64,000 nt of DNA, from contig NZ_JAKZJU020000001.1 in assembly GCF_022809315.2 (NCBI RefSeq), positions 1,302,001 to 1,366,000 of the forward strand, written 5' to 3'. Below are positions 9,234-18,072 of the stretch, in pieces; position 1 is the first letter of the stretch; every line of letters starts with the position of its first letter. Source of the DNA: Mesosutterella faecium (GTDB taxonomy: Bacteria; Pseudomonadota; Gammaproteobacteria; Burkholderiales; Burkholderiaceae_F). Both the position numbers and the translations under genes were made by a program. The notes under the pieces are model-generated. The model was not told where the DNA came from. It did no database searches and saw only the letters and a list, made by a program, of their open reading frames with translations.

Positions 9234-9273
9234 AAGCGGGGCGGCCCCTTGACGGCGTCTGCCCCGCTTCTCT
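9234..9273. terminator. intrinsic terminator between convergent genes
   Basis: AAGCGGGGC (9234-9242) pairs with GCCCCGCTT (9261-9269), followed by TCTCTTT. On the minus side the stem runs into a TTTTTCTTG tail, so it can serve both the exporter and the convergent AbgA-like gene. Confidence 0.8.
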
Positions 9274-9330
9274 TTAAAAGCGGCCTTCCCGGGCGGCGCG
9301 CGGCCGCCCTGAAAGGAGGCTTTCGCGGCC

Positions 9331-10617
9331 TTACTTCCTGCCGCAGATCTTCTTCACCATGCCCGTGAACATCCGGAAGCCCACGTCCAGCGCGGGTTCG
9401 TTCACGTCGAAGTTGAACTGATGGTGGCCGGCCTTGCGGTCAGCTCCGGTCACAAAGAACGCGGCCTTGCCGCCGTGCTCGGTCACGCGCTTGGCCAGCA
9501 GCGAGGCGTCCTCGGAGCCTCCGAAGTTGGCTTCGCCCGTGATCTGCTTCACCTCCGGGATCGTGCCCGCCACTTCGCGCAGCATCTTCACCATCTCGGG
9601 GTCGTTCTTCATGTCGCAGGCCGCGCCCATCGTGCGGACGTCGTACTTCACGCCGTAGCTGATCGCGCAGCCCTTGATGATGTTCATCGCCTGTTCGCTC
9701 ATGTAGTCGTTGATGGCGGCGGTCTCGCCGCGCACTTCCATCACGAGCTTCGCGTGGGCGGGGATCACATTGCGTCCGGTGCCGGCATGCAGGATGCCCA
9801 CGTTCACGCGGGTCATGCCGGAGCCATGGCGCGGAATGCCGAGCAGCTGCATCGTGGCCGCGCAGGCGGCGGCCAGGGCGTTGCGGCCCGCGTTCGGCTC
9901 GACGCCGGCGTGGGCGGGCTTGCCGTCGTAGGTGACGTCGTACTTCGTCGTGCAGAGGAAGCCCCAGGGGTCGATCACAACTTCGCCGTACTTCGCGACC
10001 ATGCCGATGTGCGAGCCGAGGAAGTAGTCGACGTCGTCGAGCACGCCCGAGGTGGCCACGGCGTTGGCTCCCCGCACGCCTTCTTCAGCCGGCTGGAAGA
10101 CGATCTTGATGCGGCCGGTGAGCGAGTCCTTGTTGTCCACGATCCACTTCGCGGTGGTGAGGCCGATCGACATGTGGCAGTCGTGCCCGCAGGCGTGCAT
10201 GAAGCCGTTGTGCTTCGAGCGGAAGCCGTCCTTGTTCGGGATGTGGTTCGGGTCGTCGGTTTCCTGCACGGGGATGCAGTCGATGTCGAAGCGCATCGCC
10301 ATCGTGGGGCCGGGGCGTCCGGTGTCGAGGACGCCCACGCAGCCCGTGTAGCCCTCGGTCGCCTTCAGGAACTCTTCGGAGACGCCGTGCTCGCGCGCGG
10401 CCTGCAGCCCGGCCTGCACTTCCTTTTCATCGCGGCCGAGGCAGGCCTCGGGCTTCACGACCTTGGTGCCGAGGAGAACCTCGTAGCCCCAGGCCTTCAG
10501 CTTGCGGGCGAGGTAGTTCGTCGTTGTGAATTCCGTCCAGCCGGGCTCGGGCCACTGATGAAGTTCGCGGCGCTGGTCGACCAGCTGCTTGTAATACGAT
10601 GACAAGGCCATTTCCAT
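9331..10617 (-). CDS. M20 amidohydrolase, AbgA-like (aminobenzoyl-glutamate hydrolase type)
   Basis: 428 residues. The closest family in memory is AbgA, one subunit of p-aminobenzoyl-glutamate hydrolase (E. coli AbgA is about 436 residues). Shared features are an acidic insertion near 55-90 after a LGTKVV stretch, MHACGHDCHM with metal ligands H141, C143 and H145, and the catalytic EE at 178-179 in FQPAEEG. The partner AbgB and the AbgT transporter are not in the window, so substrate assignment is tentative. The gene is divergent from the flavin reductase, across a TATAAT that reads on both strands. Confidence 0.82.
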   Translation of the reverse strand: MEMALSSYYKQLVDQRRELHQWPEPGWTEFTTTNYLARKLKAWGYEVLLGTKVVKPEACLGRDEKEVQAGLQAAREHGVSEEFLKATEGYTGCVGVLDTGRPGPTMAMRFDIDCIPVQETDDPNHIPNKDGFRSKHNGFMHACGHDCHMSIGLTTAKWIVDNKDSLTGRIKIVFQPAEEGVRGANAVATSGVLDDVDYFLGSHIGMVAKYGEVVIDPWGFLCTTKYDVTYDGKPAHAGVEPNAGRNALAAACAATMQLLGIPRHGSGMTRVNVGILHAGTGRNVIPAHAKLVMEVRGETAAINDYMSEQAMNIIKGCAISYGVKYDVRTMGAACDMKNDPEMVKMLREVAGTIPEVKQITGEANFGGSEDASLLAKRVTEHGGKAAFFVTGADRKAGHHQFNFDVNEPALDVGFRMFTGMVKKICGRK

Positions 10618-10723
10618 GCTCCTTTTTTTAACGTTCGGGCGCAGCGCAATGGCCAGGCGCTTGGGATGGCGCCTGAGACATAGGGCTGCGGCCCCGCTGA
10701 AATGCCATCTGCATAACGGTAAA

Positions 10724-10731
10724 ATTATAAT
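10724..10731. promoter_or_regulatory. overlapping divergent -10 elements
   Basis: The palindrome AATTATAATT gives a perfect TATAAT on the plus strand (10726-10731) and on the minus strand (10729-10724). It faces the flavin reductase on one side and the AbgA-like hydrolase on the other. The plus side has a 4/6 -35 match (ATGCCA, 10702-10707) at 18 bp. Leaders would be about 65 and 100 nt. Confidence 0.5.
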
Positions 10732-10805
10732 CTCTAGGGAATCGGACGTACGCTTTTTTCGCCGTCCGGGAAAGCCGCTGAAGGCTTGCTGATACAGGAG
10801 GGATG

Positions 10806-11354
10806 ATGAAGAAAATTCAGGCGCAGCTCGCCCGGTCCATGGATTTCCTCGGGCAGTGCCCGCTCGTGGTCGTGACGGCCCGCCGCGGCGCGCTTAACTA
10901 TGCGATGCCAGTCGCCTGGGTGATGGGCAGCGACTACGATCCCCCGCGGGTCGCCATGACGCTGGGCGCCTGGAATGCGACTTACCCCGTGCTCCTCGAG
11001 TCGGGCGAGTGCGTGCTCAACGTGGTGCCCCCGGAGTTGGCCCGCGAGGTGTTTGAGCTTGGGAGCGCGCACTGCGACGGAAAGGCCGACAAGCTCGCGC
11101 GCTTCGGCCTCGCGTGGCACGACGCGGACAGCGTGAACGCCGCCGTGCTCGAGGGGGCCTTTGCGGCGCTTGAGTGCCGCGTGGTGAAGAAGGATGAAGC
11201 CCTGGGGCTTTTCATTCTGAAGGGGCTGCGCTTCTGGCTCGCGGAGGACTGGAGCGCCGGGCGCTACCACGTGCTGCATTCGCTGGGCGACGTGCTTTAC
11301 TCCGACGACGGGCGGCGCTTCGCCCGGGCGGATCTTCTGGGAGACAAGGCCTGA
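10806..11354 (+). CDS. flavin reductase-like (FMN-binding split-barrel) protein
   Basis: 182 residues from the second of two adjacent ATGs; AGGAGG ends 4 nt before it and only 1 nt before the first. The sequence matches the flavin-reductase-like split barrel: an N-terminal VVVTARRGALNYAMPVAW strand pair, then NVVPPELA, and a C-terminal barrel strand. Such proteins bind FMN and reduce flavins or transfer electrons. No partner oxygenase or rubredoxin is adjacent. It is divergent from the AbgA-like gene and ends at a shared terminator. Confidence 0.75.
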   Translation: MKKIQAQLARSMDFLGQCPLVVVTARRGALNYAMPVAWVMGSDYDPPRVAMTLGAWNATYPVLLESGECVLNVVPPELAREVFELGSAHCDGKADKLARFGLAWHDADSVNAAVLEGAFAALECRVVKKDEALGLFILKGLRFWLAEDWSAGRYHVLHSLGDVLYSDDGRRFARADLLGDKA

Positions 11355-11383
11355 GCAGCCCCTTTCTTTCTAAGAAAATGAAA

Positions 11384-11417
11384 AATGCCGCTTCTCCCTG
11401 CAGAAGCGGCATTTTTT
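11384..11417. terminator. bidirectional intrinsic terminator
   Basis: A 12-bp stem AATGCCGCTTCT/AGAAGCGGCATT (11384-11395 with 11402-11413) has a 6-nt loop and T-run tails on both sides. It separates the flavin reductase from the convergent C69 dipeptidase. Confidence 0.9.
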
Positions 11418-11444
11418 ATGGACTGGATCTGCTTAACTTCCTCA

Positions 11445-12863
11445 TCAGGCGCCGTTAAACGGGAAGCGGGCGCTCACGCTTCGGGTGAGCAGCGTCATGA
11501 GCTCGTTTTCGAGGGCTCTGGCCTGTCTCAGGGCGTCCTCCAGGACCGCGGTGTTCTCGCGCTCGAGATAGAGGTCGGCTGCCGCCTCGCCCTTCAGGGC
11601 GAGCAGGTCGCAGTAGCGGGTCTCGATCAGCGCTGTTTTGCGCAGCGCCTGGGCCTCCCAGCGGTCCCAGACCCGGCGGACGACGGGCTCCAGCCGGCCG
11701 TAGTCCATCATCGCGAGCGTCTGGGGCTTTCTGAAGGCCCAGCCGGCGCTTTGCCCGTCCGCGTCGTGGGTGCCTGTCCGATAGGCCTGCGGCACGTCGC
11801 GGAAGCCCTCGAAAAAGGGCACGAAGACCGAAAGCGAGGGCATGCCCCACGACACCCAGCTCACGGCGCCGACCGAAAGCGGCAGCCAGGGCTTGCGCAC
11901 GAGGATGTGGGAGTGCGAGCAGCGGAAGACCGAGATGGGGCGCGCCTTCACGTGCGGGTTCCCGGTCGCATAGGGGTCGGAGTCCGTGCCCTCGAAGCGG
12001 TTGCGCAGCCCCGCGGCGACATCGAGGATCGTGAGCGGCCGCGCGGGCCTGAAGAAGACGGGGAAGTCCGGGTCGTCTTCGGAGCGCAGGGGAGCGCCCC
12101 CGCGGTACTTTTCAATGAGGACGCGGTTCCTCGGATAGTTGTAGTAGAGGTCGGAGGGCTTTTCGTCCACATAGGCCGCCCGCACGTCAAACGGGCGCTT
12201 TCCCGTGGGCCAGAGCCCGTGCGCTTCGGCAAAGGAGACGAGCCCCGGCGAAGAAAGGAAATTCTCCGTGTCCTGCGGGTCGAACGCCCGCAGCCGCGCG
12301 TGGTTCGCGGTGACGTAGCAGCACTCCTGCGGAAGCCTCGCCGCGGCCCACTGGTGGGCGCAGCACGTCTCAAACCACCAGACCTCGCGCTCGTCCACGA
12401 AGGCGACGCCGCAGCCTTCGCCCGCGCCGTGCTCCTCGATTGCACGGCCCAGGATCCGCACGCCCTCGCGGGCGGAGTGCGACAGCGGCAGCACGTAGTC
12501 CTCGATCATGTCCTCCACGACGCCGGTAAGCGGCAGGTAAGGGTCGAGCGCAAGCGAAGCCTCGCTCGCGAAGATGGTCTCGGTCGCCGTGATCCCGACT
12601 CCCGCCTCGTTGAAGCCCGCCTCGCCTTCCGAGGCCCCGTCGGTCGCGGAGTCCGAGACCGACTGGTAGCCCAGGGCCGCCGCCTCAAAGGGAGCCGCGA
12701 AATCGTTTCTGAAGGAGCGGAAGACCCGGCCCGGACGGGCCTCCTGAGCGGGGTGCCAGAGCAGCCGCTTCGCGTCGTCGGGCGCGCAGTCTTCGTTTCT
12801 TGCAATGATGAGGGAGTGATCGGCAGTCGCGCCGCTTCCTGCAAGAATGGTGGTGCAGGGCAT
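11445..12863 (-). CDS. pepD: C69-family dipeptidase
   Basis: 472 residues, an N-terminal-nucleophile dipeptidase. The protein starts Met-Pro-Cys-Thr-Thr; Cys3 is the expected nucleophile, exposed by removal of the first residues. Conserved blocks follow: ARNED near 22-26, GFNEAGVGITATET and the WWFE strand. Length matches the family (about 470). C69 enzymes cleave a broad range of dipeptides. Together with three M20 enzymes in the window it points to peptide or amino-acyl-conjugate use as a nutrient source. Confidence 0.88.
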   Translation of the reverse strand: MPCTTILAGSGATADHSLIIARNEDCAPDDAKRLLWHPAQEARPGRVFRSFRNDFAAPFEAAALGYQSVSDSATDGASEGEAGFNEAGVGITATETIFASEASLALDPYLPLTGVVEDMIEDYVLPLSHSAREGVRILGRAIEEHGAGEGCGVAFVDEREVWWFETCCAHQWAAARLPQECCYVTANHARLRAFDPQDTENFLSSPGLVSFAEAHGLWPTGKRPFDVRAAYVDEKPSDLYYNYPRNRVLIEKYRGGAPLRSEDDPDFPVFFRPARPLTILDVAAGLRNRFEGTDSDPYATGNPHVKARPISVFRCSHSHILVRKPWLPLSVGAVSWVSWGMPSLSVFVPFFEGFRDVPQAYRTGTHDADGQSAGWAFRKPQTLAMMDYGRLEPVVRRVWDRWEAQALRKTALIETRYCDLLALKGEAAADLYLERENTAVLEDALRQARALENELMTLLTRSVSARFPFNGA

Positions 12864-12957
12864 GGATTTAAAGCCTCTTGTAGTGAAAGGGGAAAACGGC
12901 TTTATTGTAAGGACGGCCGCCGGACCCGGACGGGGCGGGCAGCGGGGGGCAAAACTT

Positions 12958-12990
12958 GGGGGGCGGCCCCGGACGGAGCCGCCCCCCTTT
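12958..12990 (-). terminator. GC-rich hairpin downstream of M20 gene
   Basis: A 10-bp stem GGGGGGCGGC/GCCGCCCCCC (12958-12967 with 12978-12987) has a 10-nt loop. On the minus strand it is followed, after AAG, by TTTTG. It lies 61 bp past the stop of the M20 gene and before the C69 start. Confidence 0.55.
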
Positions 12991-13050
12991 GGAAGACCCC
13001 GGGCGCACCGCTTTCTGCGGCCCGCTCGCCCGAGGACCCTCCCTGTGTTT

Positions 13051-14151
13051 TCAGCCCAGATGGTTCAGGACAAACTTCACGAAGACCGCCGAGCCCATCG
13101 GCAGCAGCGTGTCGTCCATCGTCATGTTGATCTTGTGCAGGCCCGGGGTCACGCCGGTGCCCACTCCAAAGTAGCCGTTTTTGATGGAGGGCTTCGCGAG
13201 CTTGTAGAAGTGGAAGTCCTCGCCGCCGCCTCCGCAGCCCGGAGCGAGGCGGTCGGCTCCGGCCGTGTCGCGGATGCACTGCGCGAGCTCCTCGGTGATG
13301 TCGGGATCGAGGTTCGCGGCCGGGCAGATGACGTCGTACTTCACATCGACGGTCGCCCCGTAGGCCTCGGCCGTGTTTTTGAAGATCCGGTTCATCTGCT
13401 CGGTGAGCGACTTGACGAGCTCGTTGGTCTGCCCGCGGAAGTCAAAGCACAGGGTGGCGGTCGCGGGCACGACGTTGAAGGCCCCGTCGTCGGCGCGCAG
13501 CTGCGTGGGCTTCACGGACCAGACGTTTTCCGGGTTCATGTGGATCTGCGCGACGGCGTTGACGATCGCGGTGGCGACATAGATCGCGTTCACGCCCAGA
13601 TGCGGGCGGGCGGCGTGGCTCGATTTCCCGTGAATCGTCACATGCACGTGGCCGGAGGACGTGTGGCACACCGAGGGGCACAGCGTCCCGGGCTTCAGGT
13701 CCTGGACGGGACGCACGTGCGCCCCGATGATGATGTCCACGTCGTCAAGGATGCCTTCCTTGATCAGGGCCTGCGCCCCGGTGATCGGCTCCTCTGCGGG
13801 CTGGAAGATGAGCTTCACCTTGCCGCGCCTGATTTTCCCCACGAGGCGGCTGGCCGCCTCGAGCAGCATCGCCATGTGGCCGTCGTGCCCGCAGGCGTGG
13901 ATCGCCACGGTCTTGCCGTTCTGCTCGAAGGGAAGCGCGTCCATGTCCGCCCGCAGCGCGATCACGGGGCCGGGCGCGCCCGAGTCGATGTATCCCGTGA
14001 CGCCGTAGGTCTCGCCCACGCGGTGGGCGTCAATGCCGATTTCCTTGAGCCGCCGGATCACGTAGGCGGAGGTGTTTTTGACGTCCATGCCGATTTCCGC
14101 GAGCGGATGCAGCTCGCGGCGCAGCTTCGTTGAATCCAGTATCTGGGCCAT
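13051..14151 (-). CDS. M20 family amidohydrolase (hippurate hydrolase/N-acyl-amino-acid type)
   Basis: 366 residues from the ATG at 14151, preceded by GAGGAG at about 9 nt. An earlier in-frame codon would add 15 Arg/Pro-rich residues and is not supported. Metal and catalytic features of the M20D group are present: LRADMDALP (65-73), HACGHDGH (85-92) and FQPAEE (116-121). These enzymes hydrolyse amide bonds of N-acyl or N-aroyl amino acids. The exact substrate is unknown. It is a distinct paralogue of the AbgA-like gene at 9.3 kb and lacks that gene's insertion. Confidence 0.85.
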   Translation of the reverse strand: MAQILDSTKLRRELHPLAEIGMDVKNTSAYVIRRLKEIGIDAHRVGETYGVTGYIDSGAPGPVIALRADMDALPFEQNGKTVAIHACGHDGHMAMLLEAASRLVGKIRRGKVKLIFQPAEEPITGAQALIKEGILDDVDIIIGAHVRPVQDLKPGTLCPSVCHTSSGHVHVTIHGKSSHAARPHLGVNAIYVATAIVNAVAQIHMNPENVWSVKPTQLRADDGAFNVVPATATLCFDFRGQTNELVKSLTEQMNRIFKNTAEAYGATVDVKYDVICPAANLDPDITEELAQCIRDTAGADRLAPGCGGGGEDFHFYKLAKPSIKNGYFGVGTGVTPGLHKINMTMDDTLLPMGSAVFVKFVLNHLG

Positions 14152-14316
14152 GACAGAACTTCTCCTCGGGGGCGGCCTTCGACGGGCTTTTCGCACCCTT
14201 CTTCTGGTGGATCAGGAGTCCGGGAGCCGCCTGACGCAAGTGAAAAAAAGAATTAAGAACTGAAAAAGTCTATACCCGCGGCAGGAGGCCGGAAAGAAAG
14301 CAAGGGGGCGTCCGGG

Positions 14317-14360
14317 GGCCGGAAGGCTTTTTCTCCCGGAGCGGGGGGAGCCTTCCGGCC
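14317..14360. terminator. hairpin after the kefB-type gene
   Basis: GGCCGGAAGGCT (14317-14328) pairs with AGCCTTCCGGCC (14349-14360). The loop contains a TTTTTCTCCC stretch; there is no U-run directly after the stem on either strand. It may be a terminator or only an mRNA 3'-end stabiliser for the minus-strand efflux gene. Confidence 0.4.
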
Positions 14361-14368
14361 TGAAAGGA

Positions 14369-16627
14369 TCAGGACGGGCGCCGGCCCGGGCCGCCGCTTT
14401 TTGCGCCGTCGCCCGCCCGCCTGAAGAACTCCTGCACGGAAAGCTCTTCGGAGGGGTTTGGAGCCGGAGCCGCTTCCTTTTCCTTTCGGACCGCCTCCAT
14501 CGCGCTGCGGCGGGCCTGCATCGAGGCGTCTGCCGAGAGGTCCAGCTTTTCGCCCTCCTCGCGCGCCTTCTCCGGATCGGTCATGCGGCGCGGTTCAGGC
14601 GCCCCGGCCGCGGGGCCGGCCCCCTTGGGGGAGGGCGGCTCTTCGGCGCGGGGCGCGGCCGCAGCCTGCTGCTGCAGCGTTCCCTCGGCCGCCCCGGGGC
14701 GCGCGGCCCTCACCGCGGCAAGCCGCTCGCGGCGGTACTCGCGGATCTGCCCGATCACTTCGGTGAGCATCTCGTCGTTGGTGCGGTAGGCCGCCACCGC
14801 CTGCTCGTAGTCGTAGCGGCTCGAGGAAATCTCGCGCAGCGTCTTTTCGGTGTGGAAGCGGAAGATGTCGGCGATCTCCTTCGCCTCGTAGGGCGAGAGG
14901 AGGCCGAGGTCGATCAGGCAGCGCCGCCCTGCGAGCAGCGAGGGCTCAAGGTTCCTGCTGTAGGGGTGCACGCCCTTGTTCATGAAGTCGAGCTCGTCCT
15001 TCACCTCGCTCACCTGCGAGATGATCTCGACCAGCGGGAAGGCCTCGCGGGCCGCCTCGATGATGTGCCGGGCGCCGGCCTTCTCGTTTCCCACGGCGAC
15101 GACGAGGATCTTCGCTTCGTCGGCGCCCGCGGCCCGCAGCAGCCTCAGGCTCGAGGCGTCGCCGTAATAGACCTTCACCCCGAAGTGCCGGGCCTGGCGC
15201 ACGCGGTCGGGGTCGCTGTCGATGATCGTGGGGGTCACGCCCATCGCGAGCAGCATCCGCGCGACAAGCGCCCCGAAGTCGCCGAAGCCCGCGATGATCA
15301 CCTTGCGGTTGGGGGCCGCGGCCAGGGCTTCCGCATCGTCCTTGGGCCCGCTGCGGTTCACGCGGTTGAGCCAGTAGCGCGTCGCGCCCGTCATGAGCTT
15401 CATCAGGATCGGCGTCGTGCCCATCGAAATCGCGACGGCGGCGGTGAGAATCGCGGCCCAGCTGCCGGGAAGCACTCCCTGGCTCTTTGCGATGGCGAAG
15501 ACCACGAAGGCGAATTCCCCGCCCTGCGAGAGCACGACGGCGAACTTGAGCCTGTTTGCCGCTCCCTTGATCCGCATCGCGATCGCGACGAAGAAGATCA
15601 TCACGGTCTTCACCGCGAGCAGGGTCGCGATCACCGCGGCGAGCGTCACGGGCTCGGCGAAGACGAGGTTGAGGTCGATGCTCATGCCGACCGTGACGAA
15701 GAACAGGCCGAGCAGGAGCTCCTTGAAGGTGGAGATTTCAGCTTCGAGCTGGTGGCGGAAGCCGGAGCTGCCGAGAATGACGCCGCCCACGAACCCGCCC
15801 ATCGCCGAGGAGAGCCCCGCGGCCTCCATGATCCAGGCCGAGCAGACCGTGATCAGGAGGGCGAACGCGGTGAGCATCTCCCGCGCGCCGCTTCTCACCG
15901 TAAAGCGCAGGAACGGCACCGTGAGGAACCGCCCGAGCCCCACCATGACGACGAGCGCGAGCAGCGCCCGCACCACCGTGTTCATGAAGGCGGGGGAGCC
16001 GCCCGCGGCTCCCGCCGCCCCGGCCGCCCCGGCCGTCACCGCGGCCACGGCCGGAATCGCGCCGATGAGCGGAATGGAGGCGAGGTCCTGAAACAGGAGG
16101 ATCGAGAAGGCGTTCTGCCCGGAGGGCTGCGCCATCATGCCCCGGGCGTTCATCTCCTGCACGGCGACCGCGGTCGAGCTCATCGCCAGGGCGAAGCCAG
16201 CGAGCACCGCGGGCGCGGGCTCGAGGCCCGCCGCGTACATGATCCCGGCAAAGGGCAGGGCGCAGAGCAGCATCTGCAGCGTTCCGCCCCCGAAGACCGG
16301 CAGGCGCATCTTCCAGAGCCTTCCCACGTCGAGCTCGAGCCCGATCAGGAACATCATGAGCACGATCCCGAACTCGGCGAAGTTCATGAGGGTTTCGACA
16401 TGGGTCACGGTTCCGAGCCCGTAGGGCCCGACGAAGATGCCGGCCGCGAGGTACCCGAGCATCGTGCCCAGCCCCAGCCGGGACATGACGGGCACGAAGA
16501 CCACGGCCGCGGCGAGCGCGACCAGGGAGCCGGCCACGATCGTGTCGGTGGCCGGCATGATGGCGCTCGCCCCGGCGTAGAACTCCGTGCAGAGATCGAT
16601 GAACTTGTGCAGCGCGGCCTCAATCAT
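14369..16627 (-). CDS. KefB/KefC-type K+/H+ antiporter (CPA2) with RCK domain
   Basis: 752 residues. An N-terminal Na+/H+-exchanger-type membrane domain of about 12-13 helices covers roughly 25-425. A Rossmann RCK (TrkA-N) domain with GFGDFG at about 447-452 and IDSDPDR follows. A Pro/Ala/Glu-rich tail of about 100 residues ends the protein and is longer than in E. coli KefC. The family releases K+ in exchange for H+ to acidify the cell during electrophile stress. The ATG at 16627 overlaps the preceding kefF-type stop by 8 bp, so the two are translationally coupled. An 18-codon upstream extension is rejected. Confidence 0.9.
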   Translation of the reverse strand: MIEAALHKFIDLCTEFYAGASAIMPATDTIVAGSLVALAAAVVFVPVMSRLGLGTMLGYLAAGIFVGPYGLGTVTHVETLMNFAEFGIVLMMFLIGLELDVGRLWKMRLPVFGGGTLQMLLCALPFAGIMYAAGLEPAPAVLAGFALAMSSTAVAVQEMNARGMMAQPSGQNAFSILLFQDLASIPLIGAIPAVAAVTAGAAGAAGAAGGSPAFMNTVVRALLALVVMVGLGRFLTVPFLRFTVRSGAREMLTAFALLITVCSAWIMEAAGLSSAMGGFVGGVILGSSGFRHQLEAEISTFKELLLGLFFVTVGMSIDLNLVFAEPVTLAAVIATLLAVKTVMIFFVAIAMRIKGAANRLKFAVVLSQGGEFAFVVFAIAKSQGVLPGSWAAILTAAVAISMGTTPILMKLMTGATRYWLNRVNRSGPKDDAEALAAAPNRKVIIAGFGDFGALVARMLLAMGVTPTIIDSDPDRVRQARHFGVKVYYGDASSLRLLRAAGADEAKILVVAVGNEKAGARHIIEAAREAFPLVEIISQVSEVKDELDFMNKGVHPYSRNLEPSLLAGRRCLIDLGLLSPYEAKEIADIFRFHTEKTLREISSSRYDYEQAVAAYRTNDEMLTEVIGQIREYRRERLAAVRAARPGAAEGTLQQQAAAAPRAEEPPSPKGAGPAAGAPEPRRMTDPEKAREEGEKLDLSADASMQARRSAMEAVRKEKEAAPAPNPSEELSVQEFFRRAGDGAKSGGPGRRPS

Positions 16628-17150
16628 TCTCGGCCTCCCATTCGGCCATCCGGTCGGCCACGGAGTCGAGGACCGAGGCAAAGTCTCCGCTGGTCATCGG
16701 GACGCGCGAGTCGATCACCTGGGGCTCGAGCCAGGTGGCGCCGCAGCTCTCCCACATGCGCTTGATCGGCGCCTGCACCTCCGAGATCTCGACCGGGCCC
16801 TGAAAGCCCCGGCCGTGGAAGCCCGAGCCGATCGAGGGCATCCACAGCACCGCTTTGCCGCGAAGCGTCGGGGCGCCCTCGCCGTAGGCGAAGCCGTAGC
16901 CGAGCACCGTGTCGAACCACTGCTTCAAAAGCGCCGGCACGCTGTACCAGAAGACCGGGTGGAGCACCAGCAGCAGCGAGGAACGGGAGACCGCCTCGCG
17001 CTCCTCGGCGACGTTGATCGCCCCGTCGGGATAGAGGTCGTAGAGCATGCGCGCGTCCATCCTGGGAAACTGGTTCTTCAGTCCCATCAGCAGCGGATAG
17101 GACACGATGGAAAAGCGCGGATAGGGGTGTGCGAAAAGCGCAGTGATCAT
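16620..17150 (-). CDS. kefF: KefF-like NAD(P)H:quinone oxidoreductase (flavodoxin fold)
   Basis: 176 residues. It is a flavodoxin-like FMN protein of the KefF/KefG/MdaB group: ALFAHPYP at the start, then HPVFWYSVPALLKQWFDTVL and FAYGEGAP with LRGKAVL. KefF-type proteins are ancillary subunits that switch on the Kef efflux channel and reduce quinones and electrophiles. It is directly upstream of, and overlaps, the antiporter gene, which is the usual pairing. Whether the partner is KefB- or KefC-like cannot be settled by eye. Confidence 0.88.
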   Translation of the reverse strand: MITALFAHPYPRFSIVSYPLLMGLKNQFPRMDARMLYDLYPDGAINVAEEREAVSRSSLLLVLHPVFWYSVPALLKQWFDTVLGYGFAYGEGAPTLRGKAVLWMPSIGSGFHGRGFQGPVEISEVQAPIKRMWESCGATWLEPQVIDSRVPMTSGDFASVLDSVADRMAEWEAEND

Positions 17151-17183
17151 CTTCGACTAAAGCCGGCCGGGCTCCCCGGGCGG

Positions 17184-17222
17184 TGAAAAGCGGGCTTTTT
17201 CAGGAAACTTCCGGGCCCGCTT
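17184..17222 (-). terminator. putative intrinsic terminator after DUF190 gene
   Basis: AAGCGGGC (17188-17195) pairs with GCCCGCTT (17215-17222). On the minus strand the stem is followed by TTTC. It would end the osmC-crcB-DUF190 transcript just ahead of kefF. Confidence 0.4.
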
Positions 17223-17326
17223 CCGGGCGGCGGGAGCGTTTTTTGGGGTTCTTTCGCGTATTGTAAGGGGGCGCGGGGCGTCTCTAAGGGGCTTACGCGC
17301 ACGAAAAAGTGTTTCCGAATTTCTCT

Positions 17327-17647
17327 TCAGGGCTCGCCGCTCATGCCGAACTCGATCGGGATGCGCACGAAAAAGACGTCCACGCCTTCTTCCCGCAGCC
17401 TTGTGAAGAGCCTCTCCGCGTCTTTTTCGGAAAGCGCGAAGCGCACTTCGACGCAGGTCTGCCCGGACTCGAAGAAGGAGGCGCTTCGCAGCCAGCCGTC
17501 GCGCCCGTAGCCTTCGGCCGCCGAAAAAAGCGAGCCGCCGGGAATCCCCATCGAGCGGGCGGTCTCAAGAATCCAGCTGCCCAGCGGGCGGCCGTCCTTT
17601 CTGCGGCTCTGCTCCGTGAAAAACGAGATTTGGAAGCCTCGGTTCAT
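17327..17647 (-). CDS. DUF190-family protein (GlnB-like fold)
   Basis: 106 residues from the ATG at 17647, with GAAGGGG before it. The DUF190 pattern is visible: an N-terminal strand, GRPLGSWILETARSMGIPGGSLF, GYG, then a second ferredoxin-like half ending in VFFVRIPIEFG. DUF190 genes often neighbour or fuse to crcB; the role is unknown, perhaps regulation of the channel. Here it lies 11 bp after crcB. An upstream reading frame through crcB in another phase is a shadow. Confidence 0.8.
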   Translation of the reverse strand: MNRGFQISFFTEQSRRKDGRPLGSWILETARSMGIPGGSLFSAAEGYGRDGWLRSASFFESGQTCVEVRFALSEKDAERLFTRLREEGVDVFFVRIPIEFGMSGEP

Positions 17648-17658
17648 TTCGGTCCCCT

Positions 17659-18051
17659 TCAAAGTCCATGCAGGCGGCGAAGCGCCGCCACGGTGGCGAT
17701 GCCGGCGGCGGTTGCGGCGAAGGATCCCGCCACATGCAGCCCCACTTCCGCGGCCGCCATGAGGTACTCGCCCCGCGAGAGCAGGGCGACCGTCTCGGCC
17801 GAAAACGTCGAAAAGGTGGTGAGTCCGCCGCAGAAGCCCGTCACGATGAGCAGCCTCCAGACGGGCGAAAGCCCGGGCATGGAGGCGAAAAACGCGGCCG
17901 CGGCCCCGATCAGGTAGCCGCCCAGGAGGTTCGCGGCGAGCGTTCCCGGCGGAAGCGCCGGAAAAAGGCCGTTCAGCCATAGGCCGAGCGCCCAGCGCAG
18001 CAGCGCCCCCGAGGCCGCTCCGGCCCCGATCGCGAGAATGGAGAGAAGCAT
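17659..18051 (-). CDS. crcB: fluoride ion channel CrcB (Fluc)
   Basis: 130 residues with four membrane helices. It carries the family signatures LLGGYLIG (about 42-49) and [15 protein letters not shown] (about 72-86), whose Phe and Thr residues line the fluoride pore. It exports fluoride from the cytoplasm as a dual-topology dimer. It is flanked by osmC (21 bp upstream) and the DUF190 gene (11 bp downstream), and all three read the same way. No fluoride-riboswitch sequence was recognised upstream of the group. Confidence 0.93.
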   Translation of the reverse strand: MLLSILAIGAGAASGALLRWALGLWLNGLFPALPPGTLAANLLGGYLIGAAAAFFASMPGLSPVWRLLIVTGFCGGLTTFSTFSAETVALLSRGEYLMAAAEVGLHVAGSFAATAAGIATVAALRRLHGL

Positions 18052-18072
18052 CGGGAAGGCGTCCTTTTGTCG

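Noticed and set aside
9421..10602. Long plus-strand open frame opposite the AbgA-like gene
   Set aside because: His/Val/Asp-rich antisense shadow with no motif; the minus strand has full catalytic residues.
14852..16765. 637-codon plus-strand open frame opposite the kefB-type gene
   Set aside because: Composition is that of an antisense frame (Glu/Arg/His-rich, no hydrophobic core), while the opposite strand encodes an intact antiporter.
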